This document shows, one piece after another, positions 32,891 through 41,013 of a stretch of DNA of 63,520 nucleotides. Where the stretch lies: positions 1-63,520 of the forward strand of contig JAUWBQ010000001.1 in assembly GCA_030601645.1 (NCBI GenBank), in the 5' to 3' direction. Each line of letters starts with the position of its first letter. Within the stretch, counting starts at the first letter, position 1. The translations under genes were made by a program, and so were the position numbers. This DNA comes from Candidatus Bathyarchaeota archaeon. Its GTDB lineage: Archaea > Thermoproteota > Bathyarchaeia > TCS64. Below the pieces are notes generated by a model, which saw only the letters and a program-made list of their open reading frames with translations, did no database searches and had not been told where the DNA came from.

Positions 32891-32902
32891 TTGAGCTTCA
32901 GC

Positions 32903-33241
32903 CTAGAGTTTCTCTAAATAGACATTGTCGTTGACTGTGGAAGCTTTGATTCCCTCAAGTTTCCTAGTCCAGATTCTGTTATTCAGAGTTCGTGTAAGGG
33001 TATAACCTGTCAGGGTTGTTTCAATCTCTACTTTCACTAGGTTATGGGGGCTGTTAATGAAGGCATTGAGGAGGGGATCATACTTGCTATCCCCCAGCTC
33101 CCTGTTTTTAGGTTTCCCGAGTCCAGCCTTTCCTCCCTTCCTTCCCCCTTCACTCATGCGTCTGAGGCTATCTTCATCGGGTGTTCTATCCCGCTCGGCC
33201 CGGGGCTTTCGTGGAGTGAACCTGAAATTCGTCTGCGTCAT
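32903..33241 (-). CDS. Hypothetical protein, paralogue of the 3.5-kb gene
   Basis: 112 residues; basic N-terminus (FTPRKPRAERDRTPDE, GGRKGGKAGLGKPKNRE), C-terminal domain LLNAFINSPHNLVKVEIE ... NDNVYLEKL shared with 3483-3944. Overlaps the HerA-like gene stop by four bases, so it probably acts with that ATPase. Confidence 0.7.
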   Translation of the reverse strand: MTQTNFRFTPRKPRAERDRTPDEDSLRRMSEGGRKGGKAGLGKPKNRELGDSKYDPLLNAFINSPHNLVKVEIETTLTGYTLTRTLNNRIWTRKLEGIKASTVNDNVYLEKL

Positions 33242-34614
33242 CCGATCAATCTATCTCCTTTTTTATCCGGCTTCTTCAGTTTGCTGAGGATCTTCTGTTC
33301 CTCTTCGGAGAGGTGTGAGCCTCGGAGTATGACTCCGTCGCCTTCGTCGCGCTCAAAAGCTAACGCGTCGGAGCGTTCTAGTCGGTCTAGCCCATTTTCG
33401 ATGATCTCTCCGCTTACCTCGTCGATGATGTCCCCCTCGTCTGTCTTGATTAATCTGGGTTTGAACTGAGGTCGTTTGGGTGGTGGGCTTGACTCTATCC
33501 CTAGCATCTTCTCGAAGTCGACTTTCTTCACCTTCTCAGATAGGAGATCGCGTACGTACACGGTTCTGACTCTTCTCACGAATGAGCCGGCCATCAGGCA
33601 TGTTCCCTTATAGAAGCCGGACATGTTTCTGAGGTCTCGTGCTGTGATGTAGTCTAGTTTACTGATGGCGGTCTTACTACCGATGTCGATGTTCCTGAAT
33701 ATTGCGGCTGAATTGCATTGGCTTCTCACATCTATGTCGAGCATCGTTGGTCTTTGAGGTACAGCGATTAATCCAATCCCGAATTTGGCTCCCTCCTTGG
33801 CTAAATCAGTTATCGTGCCGAGTGCGGCTCCTTTCACTCCCCATGTTGAAGTCTTGGTAGGGGCGTAGATTTCAGCTTCATCTAATACTACCAACACAGG
33901 TGGGATCTGCAGTAGAAGCTCTTGGTTTTCGGCTTGGGCGTAATCCTTCTCCTTTGCCTCTTTCAGCTGGTTCAGGATTTCTCCGACCCTGTTGGCCTTG
34001 CTTACCTTCGGGAGCCCGAGTAGATTGTAGATCACCGTCTTATGCTGTTGAAGATATGGGATGAGATCTTCTATTCTCAGGTCCTCTACGATGATCACGT
34101 TTTCAGTGTGCTTCCACTTGTCAGTTTTTTTGGCTAGGTTGACGAACTCCCCGTGGGAGTCTATTACCAGAGCTGGCATATTTTGCATAATTGTCTCCTC
34201 CAGGAGGACTATGCAGAAGTGGGTCTTTCCAGCTCGAGACATCCCGCATATTAGGCCGTGGTCGAATAGGGGGTTGACGTGTATCTTGACGTCGTAGCCC
34301 CTTCGGTCCTGGCCGATGAAGAGGATCCCGTCCTCTATGTCGTCGTCTGCGTCGAAGATTTCTATCAGGTTACGGGCGGGTCTATCAAGGGGTTCGAGAT
34401 AGTATATGTATCCTGTGAGCCCGGCATATCTGTGGCTTTCAAGCTTATCGACCCGGGCATACACCGTGTCTCCTTTATGGTCGAAGGATACTAGTGACCC
34501 TTCCTCTCCTCTGAACTCCCCTGTGAACTCTACCCTAGCGGTTCTCAGGGTGCCTGATAGGATTCTTCCTACTGGTTTCTTTACCTCTTTTTCTTTTCCA
34601 TGTATCAAACTCAT
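33238..34614 (-). CDS. HerA-family DNA-translocating ATPase
   Basis: 458 residues. N-terminal beta-barrel (HAS-barrel-like: VGRILSGTLRTARVEFTGEF ... GDTVYARVDKLESHRYAG), Walker A LICGMSRAGKTHF (about 136-147), Walker B PVLVVLDEAEIYAP, then GIGLIAVPQRPTMLDIDVRSQ, a typical HerA sensor region. Viruses use such ATPases for packaging or resection. It overlaps the stop/start of both neighbours, linking it to the LAGLIDADG/winged-helix protein. Confidence 0.88.
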   Translation of the reverse strand: MSLIHGKEKEVKKPVGRILSGTLRTARVEFTGEFRGEEGSLVSFDHKGDTVYARVDKLESHRYAGLTGYIYYLEPLDRPARNLIEIFDADDDIEDGILFIGQDRRGYDVKIHVNPLFDHGLICGMSRAGKTHFCIVLLEETIMQNMPALVIDSHGEFVNLAKKTDKWKHTENVIIVEDLRIEDLIPYLQQHKTVIYNLLGLPKVSKANRVGEILNQLKEAKEKDYAQAENQELLLQIPPVLVVLDEAEIYAPTKTSTWGVKGAALGTITDLAKEGAKFGIGLIAVPQRPTMLDIDVRSQCNSAAIFRNIDIGSKTAISKLDYITARDLRNMSGFYKGTCLMAGSFVRRVRTVYVRDLLSEKVKKVDFEKMLGIESSPPPKRPQFKPRLIKTDEGDIIDEVSGEIIENGLDRLERSDALAFERDEGDGVILRGSHLSEEEQKILSKLKKPDKKGDRLIG

Positions 34615-36323
34615 GTCTCTATCCCTCTCATCGTATTTGCTATGTACATGTCGTACATACGTTTCCGACCTATCCTTCCAACGATGGCTTGCCGGGGTAC
34701 TGATTTCACCGCTCCGCTACAGTAGTTACATTCGACTATCTCTTTAATGTAGACTTGATTGCACTGTGAGCACTGGAACAGTAATTTGTCCAGGTAGATG
34801 ATCATCTTCTCCAGATAGTCTTGGGCGGTCTGTTCGTATTTCTTCGCTGTCCTTTCTGCGAATATCTCAGGATAGTAGGTATAGTGTTCTCCCCGTTTTG
34901 CTATCAACCCCATGTCCATCAGGTTCGTGAGGCTTGGCTCTACACCCTTTGGATTCATGAAGAGATCCTCTTGGATCTCCCTTTCCGTGAGGGGCTGCTC
35001 GAGGAGTAATCCAAGGATCACGTTGTCCGGTGTTCTTAGCGTCCTGAGGGCCTCATAGAGTATCTGATCTTCTTCGGCTTCCAGCCTCGCGAATAGGCGG
35101 CCTCTGAGATCTGATTTGTAGATGTTGAAGCGTCCGAGCATGAACTTGAAAGCGTTCAAGTCTGTGAAGAGTAAGATATATTTTACTCTATTTGGGTCGC
35201 GGGCCTTGTATGTCGTATCTCTCCTGAGGAGTCCAATGTGCCCGTGCTTGGCGAACCAGAAGTATATGTCGGTCAGGAACTGCTTGATATGGATCTCCGG
35301 CATTCCCATGAGCGATATGCCTACTGCGAGTCTAGGTGTTAGCCTCTCCGTTCTATCCATAGTTGGCGTAAGAGAACTCTGTACTTTCGCTGTCGCTAGG
35401 AATCCCTCTATAAACAACTGCATGAAGCCATCATCCTCCTTTATCCAGCCGGGTATCACGGGCTTGTAACCTGTTGAAGGCATACGTATTTTACCCCTAT
35501 CTTTCCATTCCTCCCATGCTGTGGGGAGGCCGAACTTCTTCAAAACGTAGTATTCCGGCCAACCAAGTACGATAGTTTCTCGTGTTCCATGAATCCCCAT
35601 GCCGGCTTTTCCTTTTCCCTTACCTGTTCCTCGGTACTTGGGTCCATATCTAAAATAGACAATAGCTTTGATTCCCGTATGTTTTGCTACCTCGAGGAGC
35701 CTCGGGATCACTTCGTCGTTGGCCCTAAGTTTGATGTACATGGAAGTCCATCCCCCCGGCCTCGTTCTGGGCCCGACTTGAAAGCTTTTCATGGCGTTAC
35801 CTGCGCCGAAGCAGAACCCCATCAACCAGGCCCACCATCCATTTGCTATGATGGGAAGCCGGGATATCTTGATCTCCCTGACATTATTCGAGAACTTCCC
35901 TACTCTGAAGCCTATGACGGCTCGCTCCATCTCGGAGTCCTCGATGATGATCCCCTCTCGTATGACGTCGACGTCGGTTTTCACCACCCAGGCCCCCGAA
36001 TTCACGTAGCGTCGGGGGTCGTCCTCGGCGAAGTGGTAGTCCTTGTATCGGTGTCGTCCCCAGAGCTTCTCGAAGAAGGAGTGCCGGCGCTTGAACCCGG
36101 CGAGATCCTCAGGAGTCATGCGGTCCCGTGTTCTCTTGTGGAGGTATCCCGCCTCCCAATACTGAGCCTTGTTATCTCGTCCGCGCCCTCTCTTAGTTCC
36201 GAAGCCGCCTTTGAAATGTGGCCATGGCCTGTTGATTGCATCGAGCTGATCTACGAAGTGTGGATTAAGTTCTATCCACCAGCCTTCCGGTATGTCGTCT
36301 AATCCGAAAGTTGGTATTGTCAT
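34611..36323 (-). CDS. LAGLIDADG-like / winged-helix / zinc-ribbon protein
   Basis: 570 residues. WWAWLMGFCFGAGNAMKS (about 167) and MQLFIEGFLATAKVQSS (about 303) are two LAGLIDADG-like helices in the spacing of a two-motif protein; the acidic catalytic residues are replaced (G-A-G-N, A-T-A-K), so cutting activity is doubtful. A winged helix follows (ILGLLLEQPLTEREIQEDLF), then a zinc ribbon CSQCNQVYIKEIVECNYCSG. It looks like a domesticated DNA-recognition protein, perhaps origin or packaging-site binding for the adjacent HerA ATPase. Its leader carries element E1. Confidence 0.75.
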   Translation of the reverse strand: MTIPTFGLDDIPEGWWIELNPHFVDQLDAINRPWPHFKGGFGTKRGRGRDNKAQYWEAGYLHKRTRDRMTPEDLAGFKRRHSFFEKLWGRHRYKDYHFAEDDPRRYVNSGAWVVKTDVDVIREGIIIEDSEMERAVIGFRVGKFSNNVREIKISRLPIIANGWWAWLMGFCFGAGNAMKSFQVGPRTRPGGWTSMYIKLRANDEVIPRLLEVAKHTGIKAIVYFRYGPKYRGTGKGKGKAGMGIHGTRETIVLGWPEYYVLKKFGLPTAWEEWKDRGKIRMPSTGYKPVIPGWIKEDDGFMQLFIEGFLATAKVQSSLTPTMDRTERLTPRLAVGISLMGMPEIHIKQFLTDIYFWFAKHGHIGLLRRDTTYKARDPNRVKYILLFTDLNAFKFMLGRFNIYKSDLRGRLFARLEAEEDQILYEALRTLRTPDNVILGLLLEQPLTEREIQEDLFMNPKGVEPSLTNLMDMGLIAKRGEHYTYYPEIFAERTAKKYEQTAQDYLEKMIIYLDKLLFQCSQCNQVYIKEIVECNYCSGAVKSVPRQAIVGRIGRKRMYDMYIANTMRGIET

Positions 36324-36343
36324 CCGTTTTTTCTCACCGTCAT
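36320..36343 (-). CDS. Possible 7-codon leader ORF
   Basis: ATG in the E1 hairpin loop opens a frame of seven codons (MTVRKNG) whose TGA overlaps the ATG of the 570-residue protein (GGATGA). It could couple translation to hairpin opening. Speculative. Confidence 0.3.
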   Translation of the reverse strand: MTVRKNG

Positions 36344-36373
36344 ATATTTCGGCGAGGCAGGATTTGAACCTGC
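36333..36373 (-). promoter_or_regulatory. T-arm/RBS hairpin element E1
   Basis: On the minus strand: GCAGG-TTCAAAT-CCTGC (exact T-arm), then CTCGCCG, a 9-base loop, and CGGTGAG with the ribosome site, 9 bases before the ATG at 36323. The arms pair over seven positions (one G-U). Confidence 0.75.
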
Positions 36374-36374
36374 G

Positions 36375-36785
36375 CTACCACTGTGATGCCGCTGCCTCCT
36401 GGTTCCTCTTCTCGATGAGGAAACTCCTCAAGTCTTCCTTGAGCTGTGGCAGTATCCATTTGGCACGGGCCTTGACGTACTTATCTACCCTGGGATCGTG
36501 ATCTCTGTACCATCCGATACCGTAGTCCTCAATCGATGGTGCATCTGAATACTCTTCGGTTTCATGCAAGTCCGTGTGCAGCCACCACGAATCGGGGCCG
36601 AGGCGGTTTGGATACCTCTCAAGATGCAGGCCCCAGATACCGGCGTTCTCGCTCAACTGGCGTGCAAGTCGTACTGAGGCTGCCAAGATATTGAGTTGGC
36701 ATGCGAGGTACTCTATGTTCTCTTTCTGTCTCTTGGTCCGGCTGGATAGCATCGTAGTCTGACTGCTGGAGAGCTTCTTTTTCAT
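36375..36785 (-). CDS. Hypothetical helical protein
   Basis: 136 residues, begins KKKLSSSQTTML, then long helices (YLACQLNILAASVRLARQL; VKARAKWILPQLKEDLRSF). ATG overlaps the stop of a 33-residue zinc protein. Stop lies two bases before the E1 T-arm. Unknown function. Confidence 0.65.
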   Translation of the reverse strand: MKKKLSSSQTTMLSSRTKRQKENIEYLACQLNILAASVRLARQLSENAGIWGLHLERYPNRLGPDSWWLHTDLHETEEYSDAPSIEDYGIGWYRDHDPRVDKYVKARAKWILPQLKEDLRSFLIEKRNQEAAASQW

Positions 36786-36883
36786 CTGTCTTCACATTTA
36801 AGGCATCGAATATAGATGGTTGAGCCGGAGGGGAGGAGTTTGGGGATCCTTCCTACACCGTCACAGCGAGGACATTTCTTCAT
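36782..36883 (-). CDS. Zinc-ribbon microprotein (33 residues)
   Basis: Two CxxC knuckles (KKCPRCDGVGR and IRCLKCEDR) in 33 residues. Start lies inside the end of the upstream gene, stop overlaps the next ATG (GATGA). Too short for usual gene finders but with a clear zinc pattern. Confidence 0.7.
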   Translation of the reverse strand: MKKCPRCDGVGRIPKLLPSGSTIYIRCLKCEDR

Positions 36884-37166
36884 CGTTTACGCTCTTACCC
36901 AATAATTTCGGATTATCTTCCAATTCAGCTTTAAGTAATTTAACGGCATGAGTGATCATCTCAAAGTCTACATCCTCGTAATCAAGTTCTCCGAGAAAGA
37001 GTTTGAGTACCATATAATCGTCATAAGTTGTTTTTCCCATCATGTTAATTGCCTTCCCGACTCGGTAGGGCTTATTCCCCGATTCAGCCATTCGTAGAAA
37101 ATGACTCGCCCTTTTGAGATGTTTAGCGGCTTCTTCGATCAGGGGTTTATTCGATAACTCAATCAT
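36861..37166 (-). CDS. Hypothetical helical protein
   Basis: 101 residues, helical (LIEEAAKHLKRASHFLRMA; ITHAVKLLKAELEDN). Start overlaps the stop of the 268-residue gene upstream. Unrecognised. Confidence 0.65.
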   Translation of the reverse strand: MIELSNKPLIEEAAKHLKRASHFLRMAESGNKPYRVGKAINMMGKTTYDDYMVLKLFLGELDYEDVDFEMITHAVKLLKAELEDNPKLLGKSVNDEEMSSL

Positions 37167-37969
37167 GTCAGTTCCATCTCAGGGTGTTCCGCTATGAACT
37201 CCTTGTTGAAACGGATGTTCTCATGCTCGCAGAACCGGCAGCTGAAGACATCAGCTATAGCCCCGCCTCCCGAAGCATAACCCAGCCATTCACCCGCCCC
37301 TCCTTTAGTATCGAGGGGGCTGGAACATTTGCTGCAGAAGTCAGTCGCCACCTTCAATAGGTCCAGGATCTCCTCGGCTTGCTTCTCTCGGATGTAGACC
37401 TTGACTCTAAGTCTGTACTCGGCGATGGCATCGAGCAGTGATGCTGTTTCCTGATGTTTCGCCGGGGCCATGATGTACGGGCGGCCATCCTCGTCGAAGA
37501 GCACGGGGCATATCCAATCCCCGTACTCGAGCTTCACCCAGATGTTCACGTATTTGGGTGGTGGCCTACGAATCTCCTTGAGCGTATTGTCTTTTAATGA
37601 CCGCATGCGGTGGATGCTGAACTTGACCTTCTCGGGGATGTCATCAAAGTCTAAGTCGAAGGGTTTGATGATTGTCTCCTCCTGGCCATGGTGTGGTCTG
37701 TGATCTATGTGGACCTCGGGGATTTCTCTGTCATCAAATACACCTACCATTGTGACTACATCACCGATGTTAACGTGTATGGGAAACTCTTTCTTTAACC
37801 CATTCACGATCGCATAGCAGGACTTGGCTCCAGGTATATGCGGGTTCTTGTGAGTGCCAGCTTTGGTCATTAAACCATGATAGTGTATCTTATCAGCTTC
37901 AGCTAAATGTTCATACACATCTGCACCCGGTTCGACTATTCTTCCCTTATCTCTATCATTTTGAGCCAT
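37163..37969 (-). CDS. Hypothetical zinc protein
   Basis: 268 residues. N-terminal beta-rich domain (HVNIGDVVTMVGVFDD, looks OB-like), middle domain with YVNIWVKLEYGDWICPVLFD, and a C-terminal four-Cys site (FCSKCSSPLD ... FSCRFCEHE). An OB fold plus zinc next to PCNA suggests nucleic-acid binding, but I do not recognise the family. Confidence 0.65.
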   Translation of the reverse strand: MAQNDRDKGRIVEPGADVYEHLAEADKIHYHGLMTKAGTHKNPHIPGAKSCYAIVNGLKKEFPIHVNIGDVVTMVGVFDDREIPEVHIDHRPHHGQEETIIKPFDLDFDDIPEKVKFSIHRMRSLKDNTLKEIRRPPPKYVNIWVKLEYGDWICPVLFDEDGRPYIMAPAKHQETASLLDAIAEYRLRVKVYIREKQAEEILDLLKVATDFCSKCSSPLDTKGGAGEWLGYASGGGAIADVFSCRFCEHENIRFNKEFIAEHPEMELT

Positions 37970-37970
37970 G

Positions 37971-38126
37971 TTATTCCTCGGTTGGTAGTGTCTGTTGGTA
38001 CCTGAGGCGTTTTGCCTGGGACTCGAGGCGTCCTACGATCTCCTGGATGACGTCACCGATCTCCTTCAAATCAGAGATCTCAGTCTCCAACAGTTCTAGG
38101 AGCCCCTTTCTATCCTTCTTCTCCAA
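37971..38126 (-). CDS. Coiled-coil microprotein downstream of PCNA
   Basis: 51 residues from TTG 38126; a run of G before it may serve as ribosome site. Almost wholly helical (GLLELLETEISDLKEIGD, VIQEIVGRLESQAKRLR). It overlaps the PCNA 3' end slightly and ends two bases before the next ATG. Possibly a PCNA-associated factor by position only. Confidence 0.55.
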   Translation of the reverse strand: MEKKDRKGLLELLETEISDLKEIGDVIQEIVGRLESQAKRLRYQQTLPTEE

Positions 38127-38140
38127 GGCTACGCCCCCAC

Positions 38141-38887
38141 TCAGACGCCTATGCAGGGCGCTAGGTAGAGAGTTATTTCCAGGTTTGGATCGTTGGGTTC
38201 AGCCTCGATTTTCACGGGCATATCCTCAGCTAAGGAGATAGTTACAACATCAGCTAGGTCCTCGAGCCTCGTAAGCATATCTGTGAGGTAGCTTAGTGTG
38301 AAGGTGGCCTCTGCATCCTCCTCAACCTTCAGCTGCAATAGTTCGTCGCTTCCTTTCTCGAACTCGTTGCGTGCGCTGCCGATATCTCCGCTGGCATTGA
38401 ACTGCAGCATGTCCTTGGTGAACATGATCTTCAAGTATTCCGATACTAGGTCACCATCCTTTAGGGCTCTGACTACACTCTCCGTTAGTATGCGTCCCTC
38501 AGCCTTGAAGAAAATCTTCGGCTTCGGTATCTCCTCGTCGAGGGGTTCAAGTGTTGAAAGCGTGAAACGTCGGGTATAACCGGTTTTCCTAGCCAGTATT
38601 ATGAGCTTTCCTTTCTCAGCGTCGTACTGTATGGTGGGTCTCTCATCCTTGCCGATGCGGTCGAGGAATTTGCAGAATTCCGATAGGTTGATGGTAAGCT
38701 TCTTCTCCGACGGCTCAAACTTCTCGAAGAGTCCGGGTAAGATTTTCGCGTCAACCATGGCCACATGGCTGGGATCCATACCTGATACCTGTATTCCCTC
38801 TTCGTCAACGTACAGCGTCAGCTCCTCGTTCAGCACCCTCAGCAACCCAAAGAAGTCTTTGAAGGTATTGAACGACTTGTTACTCAA
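38141..38887 (-). CDS. pcn: PCNA-like DNA sliding clamp
   Basis: 248 residues from TTG 38887. PCNA landmarks: EEGIQVSGMDPSHVAMVDAKI, LSEFCKFLDRIG, FTLSTLEPLDEEIP (interdomain loop), FTLSYLTDMLTRLED and the C-terminal LEITLYLAPCIG. Forms a ring that tethers polymerase, ligase and nucleases to DNA. The usual clamp begins four residues earlier, and the frame is open to an ATA at 38897-38899 spaced six bases after GGTGA, so ATA (or CTG) may be the true start. Element E3 and a palindrome lie upstream. Confidence 0.93.
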   Translation of the reverse strand: MSNKSFNTFKDFFGLLRVLNEELTLYVDEEGIQVSGMDPSHVAMVDAKILPGLFEKFEPSEKKLTINLSEFCKFLDRIGKDERPTIQYDAEKGKLIILARKTGYTRRFTLSTLEPLDEEIPKPKIFFKAEGRILTESVVRALKDGDLVSEYLKIMFTKDMLQFNASGDIGSARNEFEKGSDELLQLKVEEDAEATFTLSYLTDMLTRLEDLADVVTISLAEDMPVKIEAEPNDPNLEITLYLAPCIGV

Positions 38888-38906
38888 CTCCAGATTTATT
38901 TTCTTT

Positions 38907-38943
38907 CACCTGTTCGTGCTCCAGGTGGCGGGTTTGACCCCGC
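38907..38943 (-). promoter_or_regulatory. T-arm/RBS hairpin element E3
   Basis: GCGGG-GTCAAA-CCCGC followed by CACCTG-GAGCACGAA-CAGGTG, then AAAG and the PCNA start region. The stem of the first hairpin differs from the common CCGGG version yet stays paired. Confidence 0.75.
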
Positions 38944-39058
38944 GCTTTGGCTTTTGGAGGGGCCGTGGGATGTTTTTATGCGGTTACATGCCGAGCAATA
39001 GAGATAACCAGTGTGTTTGAAGCACCGCCGCTTTTTGCTCGCCCTGTCTCCAGCCCAT

Positions 39059-39074
39059 CTTGCCCATGGGCAAG
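39059..39074. promoter_or_regulatory. Palindromic operator CTTGCCCATGGGCAAG
   Basis: Perfect 16-bp palindrome between the MCM stop (39087) and PCNA. Identical to the one at 4147 and 52521. Here no TATA box directly abuts it. Confidence 0.65.
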
Positions 39075-39086
39075 ATTCGGTTTCGA

Positions 39087-40979
39087 CTACTTAATTACTA
39101 CTGCCAGTGTTCCGTTTCTCTTGCCGTGTTGGACTAATTGCCCGGTTTCCCTTAGCGTCTGCAGCTCCTTATAGAACGTGGTCACGCCAATTAGGCGACG
39201 TCTGTCGACGATCTCTGCCCTCAGCTCGGCGACGGTCACTATCGGCTCATCGCCCCGGTTCTGGTTGTATTCCTGCATCCTCTTCGTGTATGCTACCATC
39301 TCGTCCTGCACGCTCAGGAAGTTCCTGGTGCCTTGCTGCCCGTAGATCTCAACCCGCAGGTTGATCAGATTTTCCCAGAGTTGTATCGCTTTGTCGACGT
39401 CCTCGTTACTTGCTTTCAGCAGTCCGTTCTTGATGGTGCGCTTGCTGAAGTTCACGGTGGCTATGATGTTCACGAATCTTGAAAGGTTCTCTAGGTCCCT
39501 CAGTATTACGAGTGGTCTGTTGTTGAGTAGGCGCTTCTGTATATCTCTCTCGTTCTGGTTGAGGAAAGCCTCTTTCACCTTCTGCTGTTGCGACGGAGTC
39601 ATCGTCACCCTCGTTATTGCGCCGCTCTTCATACCTTCCGCCAGCGTTTCCAGGTTCTCCTTGATGGCCATGAAGTCGATCTTATCCAGTGGAGACTGCG
39701 TGCTCATCAGGTGCATCTTGTCTATAATGAGTTCGTTCTTCACCTGCGTCGCCGTCAATAGAACCAGGTTGTCGAATCGGCTGAGTATGCCCTCTTTGAA
39801 GGCTATCTGCTGCCTGAAGTTCCCCTTGGTCTCTTCGATGAAGAAGTCCCTATCGGGGTTGCATGCCGCTATTATGGTCGTGTTGGGATGAATGCCCTTG
39901 CTTGAGCCCTTCTTCCAGAGCTTGATGTATTCTCCGTCCATGGCCCGCCGCATCAGTGGCATCTTAGCGAAGGTGTTGGTGTACTCTTCGACGATCATGT
40001 TCCCGTCCATGGCGAGGTCGAGTATGCCGTCCTCGATCTCGTCGCCCGATCTCGTCGGTGCCACACCCTCGAAGGTGGCCTTGGTCGTCACGTCGACAAC
40101 CAGCATCTTCGGGGAGATGAGTTTCAATATCTTGAGGATCTTCGACTTCGCTGTGGAGATGTCGCCAGCGAGCATCGTATGGATGTTCGCCCTGTAGTCG
40201 AGGTTGTTGATGACCAGCCTGGGGGCGTGAGGTGACATTATCGAGTAGAGTATCATCTCCCAATTCCGGGGGCCGAAGATCACGATGCGGTCTAGTTCCA
40301 ATGCTATCTTCTCGAAGTCCGTAAGCGAGGCCCGCTTTATCTTGGCGAGCAACGATGCGTACTGGTCTACGTTAGATTCGACGCTGCCCTCGATCTTCAG
40401 AAGTTCCTTGTTGTATTCCTCCTGTTCCTTCTCGCTCAGCTCCTCCGCGGATGGGGCGGATCTGAAGTCGCCTGCCAGACCCGGATACTTCTGGTTGATG
40501 ACCGCGGCGATCACATTCAGGTAATCCTTGGACTCAAGAATCCTGTTCACGAATCCCCTGAGGAGCTTACCGAATTCCTGTTTGGTGCCTGCAAAGCTAT
40601 CCGATTCGCTGATGTGCACCGCTCGGGCAATAGTGTTGAGGAACTGCAGCAACTTGTATTTCTGGCTGTACTTCTCGATGTCCTCCGATTCATACCAGCC
40701 GTCGAAGTAGTCCTCATCAGCAGCTGAGGCGATAACCGTTCCATCCTCCAGCATCTTGATGTCGCTTCCGAGCTCGGTTAAGCTCCAGTAGATTCCCTGG
40801 ATGATCTCCTGTATCCTCGACGGTGGCTTCGTGGCAACCATCGCTCTGACTTCCTTGTCCGTCCAGCCTTTCGGCTTCGGAACATCACCTTTCAATATAG
40901 CTTCAAGCCATTTCCGGTCTACGCCTGCATCTTTCGGTATCGTCGGTTGTTGCTTTGTCTTCTTTTCTATTTTTCTCAC
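39087..40979 (-). CDS. mcm: MCM-like replicative helicase (divergent)
   Basis: About 630 residues. ATPase core: MLAGDISTAKSKILK (Walker A, GDxxTAKS as in MCM), DLAMDGNMIVEEYTNT in the place of Walker B (the usual D-E is E-E), NTTIIAACNPDRDFF (sensor 1), GILSRFDNLVLL (arginine finger). N-terminal DNA-binding part and a C-terminal winged helix (RRLIGVTTFYKELQTLRETG). It unwinds DNA at forks and is probably the element's own replicase. Start: GTG 40979 is in frame but lies inside the ribosome site; ATA 40970 fits better. Element E2 and a structured leader precede it. Confidence 0.85.
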   Translation of the reverse strand: MRKIEKKTKQQPTIPKDAGVDRKWLEAILKGDVPKPKGWTDKEVRAMVATKPPSRIQEIIQGIYWSLTELGSDIKMLEDGTVIASAADEDYFDGWYESEDIEKYSQKYKLLQFLNTIARAVHISESDSFAGTKQEFGKLLRGFVNRILESKDYLNVIAAVINQKYPGLAGDFRSAPSAEELSEKEQEEYNKELLKIEGSVESNVDQYASLLAKIKRASLTDFEKIALELDRIVIFGPRNWEMILYSIMSPHAPRLVINNLDYRANIHTMLAGDISTAKSKILKILKLISPKMLVVDVTTKATFEGVAPTRSGDEIEDGILDLAMDGNMIVEEYTNTFAKMPLMRRAMDGEYIKLWKKGSSKGIHPNTTIIAACNPDRDFFIEETKGNFRQQIAFKEGILSRFDNLVLLTATQVKNELIIDKMHLMSTQSPLDKIDFMAIKENLETLAEGMKSGAITRVTMTPSQQQKVKEAFLNQNERDIQKRLLNNRPLVILRDLENLSRFVNIIATVNFSKRTIKNGLLKASNEDVDKAIQLWENLINLRVEIYGQQGTRNFLSVQDEMVAYTKRMQEYNQNRGDEPIVTVAELRAEIVDRRRLIGVTTFYKELQTLRETGQLVQHGKRNGTLAVVIK

Positions 40980-41013
40980 CGTCAGTGTTCGGCGAGCCCG
41001 GTATTGAACCGGG
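40975..41013 (-). promoter_or_regulatory. T-arm/RBS hairpin element E2
   Basis: CCCGG-TTCAATA-CCGGG (exact T-arm geometry, T-loop consensus), then CTCGCCG, loop AACACTGA, CGGTGAG (seven pairs, one G-U), then the MCM start. Confidence 0.75.

Larger units (their letters stand above)
38888..39086 (-). promoter_or_regulatory. Promoter and leader region of the PCNA operon
   Basis: From upstream: palindrome CTTGCCCATGGGCAAG (39059-39074), an inverted repeat GGTTA ... TAACC with the conserved GCTCGG loop (38980-39010), TATA-like GCATAAAAAC near 38970, then element E3. The inverted repeat and following bases recur upstream of the gene at 52.5 kb. Confidence 0.6.

Noticed and set aside
35589..36302. 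Plus-strand 237-codon frame
   Set aside because: Antisense to the 570-residue protein with clear winged-helix and zinc-ribbon motifs.
36350..36400. tRNA gene on the minus strand at E1
   Set aside because: The T-arm and CTCGCCGA look like a tRNA 3' end, but the sequence before it is the coding end of the 36375 gene and no anticodon arm exists.
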